A stretch of 64,000 nucleotides of DNA from JACMLD01 sp047602295 (GCA_047602295.1 JASGHP010000001.1:3038001-3102000), one strand, 5' to 3'. Counted from the stretch's first letter, positions 16,352-25,876 are shown. Translations and numbers: made by a program. The notes: generated from the letters alone by a model not told the origin.

Positions 16352-18715
16352 ATGCTGAAAAATTATTGGAAGACGGCCTGGAGAAACCTTTTAAAAAATA
16401 AAGCATCAACCTTAATTAATGTATTTGGATTAACTCTCGGCATTGCCATTACAATGCTTATCTGCTTATGGATTTGCGATGAACTTTCTTATAATCATTA
16501 TCACCAAAATCATAAAAGCCTGGGTAGGATATTATCGGTTGAAACTATCAATGGCAATGTTACGGCAGAACCTTTTTCATCAGTTCCCATTGCAAATGCA
16601 TTGCGACAATCATTTCCTGGTGATTTTAAAAATATTTCATTGGTGCGTGACGACAACCAGGTTTTGCAGGCTGGTGAAAAAAGCATCAGTTTATATGGAC
16701 TGTGGAGTGAAGATGATTTACCGCAAATGCTTTCTCTAAAAATGCTTCAAGGCAATCTTCTCGGGTTGAAAGACGCATCCTCGGTTTTGTTAAGCAAATC
16801 GGCTGCGGAGTCTTTATTTGGTAATGGAGATGTTTTAAATAAGTCGGTCTTACTAAGCAATAAAGCTGTAGTAAAAGTAGCTGGTGTTTATGAAAATATT
16901 CCTGAGCAATCAAGTTTTGATGGGATCGATTTTCTAATAGCCTGGACAAACCCTGGCAATATTGGACTTGAACGAACAGAAGACTGGATTGACCACCATT
17001 TTCAACTATATGTACAATTAAACGACAAGGTTGATTTTAACTCATTGTCTGCAAAGGTTAAAGATATTACCAAGCCGCATATAAAAGGCGGGTGGGAAGA
17101 AATTCAATTGCAGCCAATGGATAAATGGCTTTTGTATGATAAGTTCGAAAACGGCCAGATGGTAGCAGGCCGTATGCAGTTTGTAGTTCTCTTTGGTATT
17201 ATAAGTGCTTTTGTTTTATTGCTGGCATGCATCAATTACATGAACCTTAGCACTGCCCGCAGCGAGAAAAGGGCCCGTGAAGTAGGCATAAGAAAAGCAT
17301 TGGGATCGTTGCAAAAGCAATTAGTAATTCAATTTATGGGAGAATCTCTATTACTGACTTTTGCATCTACTCTAATTGCTTTGCTGGTTGCACAATTATT
17401 GATTCCACAGTTTAACGAACTTTCCGGTAAACATCTTTCTATTCCATATAGTGCCCCTGTGTTTTGGGCTCTTTTATTAGGCTTTGCTCTTTTTACTGGT
17501 TTAATTGCCGGGAGCTATCCATCTCTGTATCTTTCAGCATTTAAAGCATCTAAAGTATTAAAAGGAAGTTTTAAAACTGGCAGTAATGGGGCTTTTGCCC
17601 GCAGAGGATTAGTGGTGCTGCAGTTTACGGTGTCTATTACGCTTATCATCTGTACTGTTGTTGTGTTTAAACAAATTCAATATGCCAAAACAAGGCCCGT
17701 GGGCTATGGCAGGGAAAGATTGATGACAATTAATATGACAAGCCCTGAATTGAAAACCCATTTTGCGGCTTTGCGAAGTGATCTTATGCTAAGTGGCGCG
17801 GTGGAGAATGTGGCAGAATCTTCAAGCCCGTCTACAGAAGTACAGAACAGTATGATGGGGTATGATTGGGAAGGCCGCGATCCTCGTTCTGTACCTATTA
17901 TCGGCACTTTGTTTATAGGCGAAGAATTTGGGAAAACAATTGGCTGGCATATGTTGGAAGGAAGGGATTTTTCAAAAGACTTTCCTGCGGACAGTGGAGC
18001 TTTTATTCTAAACGAAGCAGCAGTAAAGTACACAGGTCTAAAGAATCCAGTAGGAAAAAACATTCGCTGGCATGGCAGGGATAATCTTATAGTGGGCGTG
18101 GTGCAGGATATGGTAATGGAATCTCCCTACAAGCCTGTAGCGCCTGTTTTTTTTTGTTTGTCTCCCAATCCTCGGATACACGTAATTACAATCCGCATAA
18201 AAAAAGATATGCCGGTAAATGCAGCCTTGCCAGTGATTGCAGCAGTATTCAAAAAATATGATCCGGGCAATCCGTTTGAATACCGCTTTACTGATGATAG
18301 CTATAGTAGAAAATTTGTTGCTGAGGAGCAAATTGGCCGTATTGCATCTTTGTTTGCAGCCTTTGCTATTTTTATTTCATGTCTTGGCTTATTTGGACTG
18401 GCTTCTTTTGTTGCAGAACAACGTACAAAGGAAATTGGCGTAAGAAAAATATTGGGTGCTACGGTAATGAATATTTGGTTATTGCTGTCAAAAGAATTTG
18501 TAGCATTGGTAACATTGTCTATGCTAATAGCTGCTCCGCTGGCTTTTTGGGGAACGCATCAATGGCTGCAAAACTATAGCTATCGAACAAGCTTATCCTG
18601 GTGGATTTTTGCAGGCACAGGCATTATTGCATTATTGATTGCATTGCTTACCGTAAGTTACCAGGCCATTAAAGCAGCAATAGCAAACCCTGTAAAAAGC
18701 TTACGAAGCGAATAA
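16352..18715 (+). CDS. ABC transporter permease, FtsX/MacB type
   Basis: The 787-residue inner-membrane protein has the two-module form usual in Bacteroidota: one N-terminal helix (about 21-42), a periplasmic MacB_PCD domain, and a first FtsX domain with the REVGIRKALGS loop. A second periplasmic domain and a second FtsX domain with TKEIGVRKILGA follow. Such proteins work with a separate ATPase of the MacB/LolD type in lipoprotein or peptide handling or in resistance. No ATPase gene is adjacent in this window, so the partner is elsewhere or shared. The start MLKNYWKTAWRNLLKNK is typical for the family. Confidence 0.92.
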   Translation: MLKNYWKTAWRNLLKNKASTLINVFGLTLGIAITMLICLWICDELSYNHYHQNHKSLGRILSVETINGNVTAEPFSSVPIANALRQSFPGDFKNISLVRDDNQVLQAGEKSISLYGLWSEDDLPQMLSLKMLQGNLLGLKDASSVLLSKSAAESLFGNGDVLNKSVLLSNKAVVKVAGVYENIPEQSSFDGIDFLIAWTNPGNIGLERTEDWIDHHFQLYVQLNDKVDFNSLSAKVKDITKPHIKGGWEEIQLQPMDKWLLYDKFENGQMVAGRMQFVVLFGIISAFVLLLACINYMNLSTARSEKRAREVGIRKALGSLQKQLVIQFMGESLLLTFASTLIALLVAQLLIPQFNELSGKHLSIPYSAPVFWALLLGFALFTGLIAGSYPSLYLSAFKASKVLKGSFKTGSNGAFARRGLVVLQFTVSITLIICTVVVFKQIQYAKTRPVGYGRERLMTINMTSPELKTHFAALRSDLMLSGAVENVAESSSPSTEVQNSMMGYDWEGRDPRSVPIIGTLFIGEEFGKTIGWHMLEGRDFSKDFPADSGAFILNEAAVKYTGLKNPVGKNIRWHGRDNLIVGVVQDMVMESPYKPVAPVFFCLSPNPRIHVITIRIKKDMPVNAALPVIAAVFKKYDPGNPFEYRFTDDSYSRKFVAEEQIGRIASLFAAFAIFISCLGLFGLASFVAEQRTKEIGVRKILGATVMNIWLLLSKEFVALVTLSMLIAAPLAFWGTHQWLQNYSYRTSLSWWIFAGTGIIALLIALLTVSYQAIKAAIANPVKSLRSE

Positions 18716-18740
18716 AGAAATGTATAATGTCTGATATGAA

Positions 18741-18844
18741 GATGTCTGATGTGCTTGTGTGTAACAGACCCTCCATTGTTTGAAATTGTGTAAAACAGAA
18801 AGCCTTTTAAGGCAAAGAAATCAGAGATGATAAAATCAGACATC
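18741..18844. repeat. Inverted repeat between convergent genes
   Basis: GATGTCTGAT (18741-18750) is the exact reverse complement of ATCAGACATC (18835-18844). A smaller palindrome GCCTTTTAAGGC lies between them at 18802-18813. The gap separates two convergent genes, so a bidirectional terminator or folded 3' end is likely. Confidence 0.55.
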
Positions 18845-18855
18845 AGCAATAACTT

Positions 18856-19878
18856 CTAATTATTGCCTGGTTTCTTTTTTACCGGCGGCTTCTGATCATC
18901 TGTTTTCTTTTTGGCATCCTGCATATTTTTTTCAGATTGCTCCATCAGTTTTTTCTCATTTACATTGCCACCTTCATCCATAATGGTAGCATCTTGCGGA
19001 AACTCGCCATTATTCAATTTAAAGTTGAATACTTTATCTACATGCACCCATTGTCCGTTTTCCCAGCGGAAACCTTCAAAATCTCCGTCAGGGATATAGG
19101 TTTCTTTCCTGTTTGGTTCTTCCGATTCTGAAATAAGGTGATCATAAATGATCATGTCCATCTCTGGATTATAATTCAACAAAGCACGTGCTTCTTTTTT
19201 GTATTCTATATCAAACCGGTTTAAAACAGGTTTCACTTTGCTGGTATCGTCTTTAAAACTAATCACGGAACCTCCAAAAACAGGTTCTCCTGTTTGTGGA
19301 TCAAAAGTTAATACTTCCATCCATTTCCGATTACTGCCTACAGAATAGTCATCAAAGCCCAGCAGTGTATAATATTTTTTACCGTTGAATTCTTTTTGAA
19401 TGATTTTATAATAAATAGCGCCAATCCAATTTTTTCTTGTTCTTACAGAATCTACTGGTTTGGCGGTAAACATGGAAGCGTCAAATAAGGGAAACAATTT
19501 CAGGGAGCCATCGGGTGTTTTCATCTGAATAACACCTTTCTGATAAAACATGTAATCGTCTTTCTTTAGCTGCCAGGTGAAAATGCGAAAACTACTATCA
19601 GCAGGATATAGTTTTGAAATAGTAGTTAAAGAATCGAAACGATAAGAAAACGAGTTATTGGTTCTTAAAGCACGTACAAAAGTTTTTACAAACTGGCTGT
19701 CAGACAAAAAACGTTTACCGGCAGTTTCGGCATTTATCATACTGTCTGCATAAACCTGCAGTGAATCTTCTTTTTTTATCATTAATTTTTTGTCTGCAAG
19801 GCTCATCTTTTGGGCATGGGCAGAACTAAGGCAGGCCAACAAAAAAATGAAACAATAAAAAAAGGGCGATTTCTTCAT
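18856..19878 (-). CDS. Exported protein of unknown function (340 aa)
   Basis: The protein starts with a signal peptide (MKKSPFFYCFIFLLACLSSA, cleaved after AHAQ) and ends in a low-complexity Lys/Gln/Pro tail (DDQKPPVKKKPGNN). The middle has the flavour of a conserved Bacteroidota hypothetical protein (GAIYYKIIQKEFNGKKYYTL, LLGFDDYSVGSNRKWMEVL). I know no function for it. It is the last gene of the long minus-strand run, 73 bp after gmhB, and could be transcribed with the heptose genes, but the spacing leaves room for its own promoter. Confidence 0.8.
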   Translation of the reverse strand: MKKSPFFYCFIFLLACLSSAHAQKMSLADKKLMIKKEDSLQVYADSMINAETAGKRFLSDSQFVKTFVRALRTNNSFSYRFDSLTTISKLYPADSSFRIFTWQLKKDDYMFYQKGVIQMKTPDGSLKLFPLFDASMFTAKPVDSVRTRKNWIGAIYYKIIQKEFNGKKYYTLLGFDDYSVGSNRKWMEVLTFDPQTGEPVFGGSVISFKDDTSKVKPVLNRFDIEYKKEARALLNYNPEMDMIIYDHLISESEEPNRKETYIPDGDFEGFRWENGQWVHVDKVFNFKLNNGEFPQDATIMDEGGNVNEKKLMEQSEKNMQDAKKKTDDQKPPVKKKPGNN

Positions 19879-19951
19879 ACGTTATACTGCTAAATGGCAA
19901 AGTTACAATAAAGCTATTGCAAGCATTCAACGTATGTTGTGAAAATAAATT

Positions 19952-20509
19952 TTATTGCAAGGGCAGTGACAGCGCAAATTTTAACAGGTTGTTATAAGCC
20001 AAATCTATAGCAGGATGGGGGAGCTGCAAATCCGGCTGTGTAGTGAGCATAAACACCGTATGCATTCCCGCGTTGCGCCCAAATTCCATATCGCTGATAT
20101 TATTACCCACCATAATTGATTTGCTAAAATCTATTTCTGCAAAATCTGATTTTGCTTTTAATGCCATGCCGGGGTGTGGCTTGCGTTCGGGGTGATTATT
20201 ATCCAGCGAAGTTGCATAATAAATGGCATCAATGCGGCCACCTGCTTCTTCTGTTTCTTTTAGCATTTTATTGTGTATCTGCATCAGGTCCAATTCACTC
20301 ATAAGGCCTTTGCCCACGCCGCGTTGGTTGGTTACTATGATAATGTTGCCAAATACCTGGTTAAAGATTTTTAAGGCTTCCAGCACGCCGTCATAAAACC
20401 TGAATTCTTCTGTGTTGAAAATATAACTGCCTACTTTATCGTGGTTAAGAACACCGTCTCTGTCTAAGAATAAAGTCCAGTTTTTATCTACGGCCTGTAA
20501 ATTGAGCAT
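19952..20509 (-). CDS. gmhB: D-glycero-D-manno-heptose 1,7-bisphosphate phosphatase (HAD family)
   Basis: GmhB removes the C7 phosphate from heptose 1,7-bisphosphate. The 185-residue HAD protein has the nucleophile motif LFLDRDGVLN (D16, D18), the threonine motif IVTNQRGVGKG, and the third and fourth motif region IMVGNNISDMEFGRNAG. The HisB-N/GmhB subgroup zinc loop is not obvious. It is placed between hddC and the end of the operon, next to gmhA and hddA. With these it completes the pathway to GDP-D-glycero-alpha-D-manno-heptose, which supports the specific name over a generic HAD phosphatase. Confidence 0.88.
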   Translation of the reverse strand: MLNLQAVDKNWTLFLDRDGVLNHDKVGSYIFNTEEFRFYDGVLEALKIFNQVFGNIIIVTNQRGVGKGLMSELDLMQIHNKMLKETEEAGGRIDAIYYATSLDNNHPERKPHPGMALKAKSDFAEIDFSKSIMVGNNISDMEFGRNAGMHTVFMLTTQPDLQLPHPAIDLAYNNLLKFALSLPLQ

Positions 20510-20524
20510 TTGCTAAATATGGGG

Positions 20525-21229
20525 TTATTTTTTTAAAGGGAATGCAGTTTGTGCTTTTTCAAAATCTTCTGGTATGCCAATGTCTATAAAGAAACCTTTT
20601 TGTACAAACCCATACATTGGCACAGAAGAAAAATATTGTTCAAAATAATCCTTTTCAAAAGAGAATTTCTCAGGCATTGGCAAGAATTGAAACAAAGCTG
20701 TATTCAACAAATATATTCCGCCATTGATTAAGCCCTCAGCATAATATTTTTTCTCTTTAAAACTCTTGATGCGATCTTCTTTGTCGGTTTCCACAACGCC
20801 ATAGCGATTGAAATCTGTCATTGGTTTTAACGCCAATGTGCAGGCAGCTTTTTTTTGCGAATGAAAGCTTGCCATAGCCTGAAGATTCACTTCAAAAAAA
20901 GTATCTCCATTTAATATCAATACATCTGTAGTCTCTGTTTTTGAAATGGCCAGCTTTATAGCACCACCTGTACCAAGGGGTTCTTCCTCTATAACTGCGG
21001 CATAAGAGAGTAAAGGATATGTTTCTTTTAGCCATGCAGTAATGGCTTCATGCTTGTAACCAAGTGAAAAAATAAACCTTTCAATTCCCTGCTTCTGAAA
21101 ATATTCAATGATATAAGCTAGAAACGGTCTTCCATTTACCGGCGCCATACATTTAGGCAGATCTGGCAATACAGAACGCAAACGTGTACCCAGGCCGCCT
21201 GCAAGAATAATGGCTTCTTTTATTTGCAT
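20525..21229 (-). CDS. hddC: Heptose-1-phosphate nucleotidyltransferase
   Basis: The 234-residue protein is a sugar-phosphate nucleotidyltransferase. It has the N-terminal signature AIILAGGLGTRLRSVLPDLP with KCMAPVNGRPF, LILNGDTFFEV for metal binding, and GGIYLLN. Its neighbours (gmhA, hddA and gmhB) point to D-glycero-alpha-D-manno-heptose 1-phosphate guanylyltransferase, the last step to GDP-heptose. HldE-type ADP-heptose synthesis would need a different, bifunctional enzyme, which is absent here. The nucleotide preference (GTP) is inferred from the set of genes. The start is 15 bp from the gmhA stop. Confidence 0.85.
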   Translation of the reverse strand: MQIKEAIILAGGLGTRLRSVLPDLPKCMAPVNGRPFLAYIIEYFQKQGIERFIFSLGYKHEAITAWLKETYPLLSYAAVIEEEPLGTGGAIKLAISKTETTDVLILNGDTFFEVNLQAMASFHSQKKAACTLALKPMTDFNRYGVVETDKEDRIKSFKEKKYYAEGLINGGIYLLNTALFQFLPMPEKFSFEKDYFEQYFSSVPMYGFVQKGFFIDIGIPEDFEKAQTAFPLKK

Positions 21230-21244
21230 AAGCTGGTGAAATGA

Positions 21245-21826
21245 TTAATGTGCGGCTGCGAAATAACGTTCCTCAGCCAACTGGCAAATAATATGTCCAA
21301 TTAAAATATGGCTTTCCTGTATGCGAGGTGTGTTTTTAGAGGGCACTGCAAAAAGATAATCACTTAATTCTTTCATTTTGCCACCGCCTTCGCCGGTAAA
21401 GCCTGCAGTGATAACGCCTTTTTCTCTTGCTACTTCAAATGCTTTTACAATATTGGCAGAGTTGCCTGAAGTAGAAAGCCCGATCAATACATCTCCTTTG
21501 TGAGCAAGGCCTTTTACAAGGCGTGCATAGATTACATCGTAACTATAATCGTTGGCTACTGCAGTAAGATAAGAAGTGTTGCAATGCAATGCTTCTGCAG
21601 GCAGGGCATCTCTGTCAAGATAAAAACGGCCACTAAATTCTGCTGCCAGGTGTTGCGCATCTGCTGCACTGCCACCATTACCACAGAAATAAACACGGCC
21701 ACCTTTTTTTAAAGAATTCACAGTTTCATTTGCCAGCTTGTCTATGTTTTGCAGCATCTGTTCGTCGGCAAGAATCTTATTCTTCACAGCTACAGATTCC
21801 TCAATTATTTTTTTGATGTGGTTCAT
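21245..21826 (-). CDS. gmhA: Sedoheptulose-7-phosphate isomerase
   Basis: A SIS-domain protein that converts sedoheptulose 7-phosphate to D-glycero-D-manno-heptose 7-phosphate, the entry to the heptose pathway. Conserved parts are FCGNGGSAADAQHLAAEF, GLSTSGNSANIVKAFEVA, FTGEGGGKMKELSD and the C-terminal ESHILIGHIICQLAE helix. I choose the ATG at 21826 (193 residues), seven codons inside the longest frame, since GmhA proteins are about 190-200 residues. The next gene in transcription order, hddC, begins 15 bp after its stop. Confidence 0.93.
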   Translation of the reverse strand: MNHIKKIIEESVAVKNKILADEQMLQNIDKLANETVNSLKKGGRVYFCGNGGSAADAQHLAAEFSGRFYLDRDALPAEALHCNTSYLTAVANDYSYDVIYARLVKGLAHKGDVLIGLSTSGNSANIVKAFEVAREKGVITAGFTGEGGGKMKELSDYLFAVPSKNTPRIQESHILIGHIICQLAEERYFAAAH

Positions 21827-21847
21827 AGTATTTTGAATGAGGTGCAA

Positions 21848-22006
21848 ATATACAGGTTGTGATTTTAACCACGTTTAACCACGGATGGCTGGAAGAATGC
21901 TAGGGTTTCACGGAGTTATAAAATCAAAATTTAAAAGTAAAAATTCAAAAGATTTATAGACCCCTGTGAAAACTTTGTGCCTTAAGCGCCTCTATGGCTA
22001 TAGTAT
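21848..22006. repeat. Intergenic remnant with CCACGG-type repeat traces
   Basis: The gap between hddA and gmhA contains pieces such as ttaaccacgg, ttcacggag and aactttgtgcc. They look like a decayed copy of the common 'cacagagttt/cacggag' dispersed repeats of Bacteroidota. I rely on memory for that family; no second copy is in the window. Confidence 0.3.
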
Positions 22007-23029
22007 TTAGACAGTCCAGGTAGTTAATCCATGGTCTGTAAAACGATATTGCTGGCAATAACCGCCAAATTGTTTTAGTGCATCCTGCACTTTGTATTTG
22101 CTTATTTCGGGGCAATAAAAAATCATAAAGCCGCCGCCACCAGCACCAGAGATTTTACCGCCGGTTGCGCCTGCTTTTTTAGCGCATTCATAAATTTCTT
22201 CCATCAGGCTATTGCTGATGCCATCTGCCATTTGCCTTTTTTGCTGGAAGCCAAAGTCAAGAATTTCACCAATCTCATGCAAGCGGCCTTTTAACAATGC
22301 TTCTTTCATCATTTGTGCCTGCTGTTTTAAATGGTGCATGGCCTCTATTGATTTGGATTGCTTATTAACAACATTGCTGCTTTGTTTTTCTATGATTTTT
22401 GCACTTTCCCTGGTAGTGGATGTGTAATACAGCAATAAATTATTCTCCAGTTCAAACAGGTATTGTTGTTTAATGCGCAAAGGGTTTACAATAACTTTAT
22501 CACCTTCGTAAAACTCCATGTAGTTTACACCACCAAATGTGGCAGCATATTGGTCTTGTTTGCCACCAGCCATTTTCAGATCACTTCTTTCAATATTGTA
22601 AGCAAGATGAGCCATATCGTACTCGCCCAATGGCAAGCGAAACATTTCTGCAAAAGCGCCAATGATAGCTACTACCAATGTAGAAGATGTGCCCAAACCG
22701 CTACCTGCAGGGGCGTCTACAAATGTGCTTAAGCGAAACCCTGTCATCGGCATGCCATAGTCCCTGCGAATGCTATTGTAAACACCTTTTAATAGATCTA
22801 GTTTGCCATCTATGGGTAATTGTTCAGCCCATTCATACCTGACTTCTTCTTTTCTGTCCAGTGCCTGCAGGATAATTACATTTTCCTGCAGTGGTTCTAT
22901 GTTTGCATATGCATATAAGCTAACAGTGGCATTCAGGATGGCACCACCATAAAGATCGCTATAAGGGCTAACATCTGTACCACCACCGGCCAGGCCTATG
23001 CGCAGAGGAGCTTTGCTTCTATAAATCAT
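22007..23029 (-). CDS. hddA: D-glycero-alpha-D-manno-heptose 7-phosphate kinase (GHMP family)
   Basis: HddA phosphorylates C1 of the heptose 7-phosphate. The 340-residue GHMP kinase starts MIYRSKAPLRIGLAGGGTDV, has the ATP-binding PAGSGLGTSS at 107-116, and near the C-terminus the third motif GGKISGAGGGGFMIFY. The GGGTDV motif and length fit the HddA subgroup rather than galactokinase or mevalonate kinase. It is upstream of gmhA on the same strand, with a 180-bp gap that includes repeat traces, so it may be partly independently expressed. Confidence 0.92.
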   Translation of the reverse strand: MIYRSKAPLRIGLAGGGTDVSPYSDLYGGAILNATVSLYAYANIEPLQENVIILQALDRKEEVRYEWAEQLPIDGKLDLLKGVYNSIRRDYGMPMTGFRLSTFVDAPAGSGLGTSSTLVVAIIGAFAEMFRLPLGEYDMAHLAYNIERSDLKMAGGKQDQYAATFGGVNYMEFYEGDKVIVNPLRIKQQYLFELENNLLLYYTSTTRESAKIIEKQSSNVVNKQSKSIEAMHHLKQQAQMMKEALLKGRLHEIGEILDFGFQQKRQMADGISNSLMEEIYECAKKAGATGGKISGAGGGGFMIFYCPEISKYKVQDALKQFGGYCQQYRFTDHGLTTWTV

Positions 23030-23072
23030 ATTTTTTGAGTTGCAAAAGCTGCAAGCTATTAGCTACAAGCTT

Positions 23073-24236
23073 CTAGCTATTAGCGAGTTTAATAATTTGG
23101 TCTGTCAGAACTTTCCAGGAATATTTCTTTTTCTCTTCGCGAAGTTGGGGTAAAAAATAATTCTCGCCTAATTGAAAGTAATGTTCAATAGCAGCAGCCA
23201 GGGATGCTGCAGTTGGCTCGGCTACCAATCCCACTTTTTCATGCGGCACATAATCTGGTAAAGCACCAACATTGGTAACAATCATTGGCACTTCAAAATG
23301 ATAGGCGAGGGGGGTAACACCACTTTGCGTAGCATTGCGATAAGGTTGTATTACCACATCTGCAGCGCAGAAATAGTTTTTTACCTCGCTATCAGGAATA
23401 AAGCCCGTTTTTAAGAGCAGCATTTCCCTGATGCCCAATGCATCTATTTGATCCTGGTAGATTTTTTCATCTTCATAAAACTCTCCGCCAACCAATAAAA
23501 GAGGAATTTGGAATTTGGAATTAGGATTTTGTTTTTTCAGCAAACTCAATGCTTCAAATAAAATATCAAGCCCCTTGTATTTTCTTATAAAGCCGAAAAA
23601 AAGCATTAAAGGTGTTTGCGGATCAATGCCTAATTTTTTCCTGGCTTCCTGTTTTGAAATAGCTGTACCAAAGCTATCATACAAAGGATGCGCCACTTGT
23701 ATAGCAGGTTTATTTTGTTCAAATGACCGCAGATCTTTCATCACTTTATCACTCATGGTAACAAACGCATCGCAAGCTTGCAAAAAATAGCGGGTGAATG
23801 ATTTATCGCCGGGCCTTTTTTCATGCGGCACCACATTGTCTGTTATAGCTACAACTTTTGTGTGCTTATTCTTTTTTGCTCTTTTTAAAATGGTGCCTAG
23901 TGCAGGCCCCATTAGTGGAAGCCAGTATCGCACCACTATTAAATCTGGTTTCAGTTTTCTTAATTCATTACCGGTTTTTACCCAGTTAAAAGGATTTACC
24001 GCGTTTACTTTTCGTAAAATTTTTAAATGGGCTGGTGCTGGTTCATTGCTGTATTGAGATTTGCCGGGAAAAAGAAAAGATGGGTATTGCAAAGAGAAAT
24101 TATAAATAGTAACATCATAACCCTGATCCTGGAATTCAGTAGCAAGCCTTTCATTAAAGGTAGTGATACCGCCACCCCGATAAGGATGCGCTGTGCCGAG
24201 TATGATAATTCGTTTTATGGATGATGTTGCTGTCAA
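23073..24236 (-). CDS. Glycosyltransferase, GT4-like (GT-B fold)
   Basis: The 387-residue protein has a GT-B layout: an N-terminal GTAHPYRGGGITTFNERLA glycine-rich acceptor loop, a central hinge, and the C-terminal donor domain with LFFGFIRKYKGLDIL and the EX7E-like region QSGVTPLAYHFEVPMIVTN. It probably adds a sugar to a surface glycan or lipid-linked oligosaccharide, as do its heptose and GT2 neighbours. Acceptor and donor cannot be read from sequence. It begins 170 bp downstream of the GT2 gene on the same strand. Confidence 0.88.
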   Translation of the reverse strand: MTATSSIKRIIILGTAHPYRGGGITTFNERLATEFQDQGYDVTIYNFSLQYPSFLFPGKSQYSNEPAPAHLKILRKVNAVNPFNWVKTGNELRKLKPDLIVVRYWLPLMGPALGTILKRAKKNKHTKVVAITDNVVPHEKRPGDKSFTRYFLQACDAFVTMSDKVMKDLRSFEQNKPAIQVAHPLYDSFGTAISKQEARKKLGIDPQTPLMLFFGFIRKYKGLDILFEALSLLKKQNPNSKFQIPLLLVGGEFYEDEKIYQDQIDALGIREMLLLKTGFIPDSEVKNYFCAADVVIQPYRNATQSGVTPLAYHFEVPMIVTNVGALPDYVPHEKVGLVAEPTAASLAAAIEHYFQLGENYFLPQLREEKKKYSWKVLTDQIIKLANS

Positions 24237-24295
24237 TGTACAAGTGTAGTACTATTAAAATGTGTATGTGAATATGAAAATGTGAAAAATATGAA

Positions 24296-24378
24296 AATGT
24301 GGAAATGCCATATTTTCGAATTCATAGAAATATTTAAGCCGTTAGTTTGTGATAGTGATTTTCTTTCATTTCCACATT
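24296..24378. repeat. Inverted repeat in GT4-GT2 gap
   Basis: AATGTGGAAATG (24296-24307) is the exact reverse complement of CATTTCCACATT (24367-24378). Further partial copies (gaaaatgtg, cacatttcc) make the gap low in complexity. It could fold in the mRNA between the two glycosyltransferase genes. Confidence 0.5.
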
Positions 24379-24406
24379 TCCCACATTCATCACATTTCCA
24401 CATTCA

Positions 24407-25348
24407 TTAAAGTCCTGCTTTCTCTTCTATCAAATAAAAATTGCGGTTGGGGGAATTTCTTGAAATCATTTCTCCTATGAAACCAGCAAGAAACAATTGC
24501 GAGCCTATAATCATTGCTGTAAGTACAATATAAAAAGGAGGACGATTGCTCAATCCTATTTCTGGGTGCATCAGGCGTGCAATGACAAGGTATATCAATA
24601 TTACAAATGCCAATCCAAAACAGATACTGCCCCAGCGGCCAAAAAAGTGCATGGGCCTTTTGCCATACTTGCCTACAAACATGATAGAAGCAGAATCCAA
24701 CGGGCCATTGATAAAGCGACTCAACCCAAACTTAGTGGTTCCGTATTTGCGTGCACGATGTTCTACCACTTTCTCACCAATTTTCTTATAGCCAGCCCAT
24801 TTGGCCAGCACCGGTATGTAACGGTGCATATCGCCATATACTTCAATGCTCTTTACCACATTTTTTCGATAAGCTTTTAGCCCGCAATTAAAATCGTGCA
24901 GGTATATGCCAGACATCCACCTCGTCATGCCATTGTAAAACTTGGAAGGAATGTTTTTGGTGAGCGTATTATCGTGCCTTATTTTTTTCCAACCGCTTAC
25001 AAGATCATATTTATCCTCCAATACCATGCGTCTTAGTTCGGGTATTTCATCGGGAGAGTCTTGCATGTCTGCATCCATTGTAATCACCACATCGCCTTGC
25101 GCCGCTCTGAAACCTTCATTTAATCCTGCCGACTTGCCATAATTGCGCTGGAATTTTATTCCTTTTATGTTGGCATTGGTGGCACGCAATTGCTGGATGA
25201 TTTGCCATGAGTTATCTGTGCTTCCATCATCCACAAAAATGATTTCATAGGTATATTGATGCTCATTCATAACGCGTTCTATCCATGCCGTTAGTTCCGG
25301 CAAAGATTCTGCTTCATCAATAAGCGGTATTACAATAGAAAGATCCAT
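24407..25348 (-). CDS. Polyprenyl-phosphate glycosyltransferase, GT2 (DPM1/GtrB-like)
   Basis: A GT-A fold enzyme that loads a sugar onto a polyprenyl phosphate carrier at the inner membrane. The 313-residue protein has the nucleotide-binding start MDLSIVIPLIDEAESLPEL, the metal-binding motif ITMDADMQDSPDEIPEL (DAD), the acceptor loop ending in RHDN, and two C-terminal hydrophobic segments (about 230-250 and 270-295), as in GtrB/ArnC relatives. It is next to the heptose and GT4 genes, which fits a lipid-linked surface glycan. The sugar is not known. Confidence 0.92.
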   Translation of the reverse strand: MDLSIVIPLIDEAESLPELTAWIERVMNEHQYTYEIIFVDDGSTDNSWQIIQQLRATNANIKGIKFQRNYGKSAGLNEGFRAAQGDVVITMDADMQDSPDEIPELRRMVLEDKYDLVSGWKKIRHDNTLTKNIPSKFYNGMTRWMSGIYLHDFNCGLKAYRKNVVKSIEVYGDMHRYIPVLAKWAGYKKIGEKVVEHRARKYGTTKFGLSRFINGPLDSASIMFVGKYGKRPMHFFGRWGSICFGLAFVILIYLVIARLMHPEIGLSNRPPFYIVLTAMIIGSQLFLAGFIGEMISRNSPNRNFYLIEEKAGL

Positions 25349-25377
25349 CAGGTTTATTCTTTAAAATATTGAAATTA

Positions 25378-25875
25378 CTAATTCTTTTTCGTTGCAAATG
25401 CAGTTAGCACAGCGCCTAAAAGGCCGGGTATCATTGTTGCAAAGATGGACAATGACACATACAATATCCACCTGTTTTTTGCAGCAGCATTGGCCATCTG
25501 CACAGCTTCATTGTGCAAGTAACTGCCTTGTTCTTCGATGGCTTTTACGGCTGCTTCCATTTCTGCGGCTCCGGGCGGGGGATAAATGAATTTAATGCTG
25601 ATGAATGTATACGCAGCCATTATAAATGCTACCACTACAGCAGTTCTGAAACCATGCGCAAATATTTCGCCAAATGCCAGCCGACCACCTGATTGTTTAA
25701 CAAAGAGTATACAAGAAACTATAACGCCTAAAAATACAATCGGCAGCCAGGGTGTATAATGTATCCTGTCTGGTATATTATAATTGTATTTCTTCTGAAA
25801 GAAAACATCCAGTACGATAAGTATGCATGCAATGATAAAACCTTTGAGAACCCTGGAAGTTATTTTTGTTTCCAT
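25378..25875 (-). CDS. DUF4199 membrane protein
   Basis: The 165-residue protein has four hydrophobic segments: one near the start (VLKGFIIACILIVLDVFF), two in the middle, and one at the end (SIFATMIPGLLGAVLTAF). The arrangement and the FGEIFAHGFRTAVVVAFI stretch fit DUF4199, a Bacteroidota membrane family of unknown role. It is usually found next to DPM1-like GT2 and dihydroorotase genes in this phylum, and the same order appears here (dihydroorotase-like, DUF4199, GT2). The start ATG at 25875 lies one base from the stop of the upstream gene, so the two are co-transcribed. Confidence 0.85.
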   Translation of the reverse strand: METKITSRVLKGFIIACILIVLDVFFQKKYNYNIPDRIHYTPWLPIVFLGVIVSCILFVKQSGGRLAFGEIFAHGFRTAVVVAFIMAAYTFISIKFIYPPPGAAEMEAAVKAIEEQGSYLHNEAVQMANAAAKNRWILYVSLSIFATMIPGLLGAVLTAFATKKN

Positions 25876-25876
25876 A

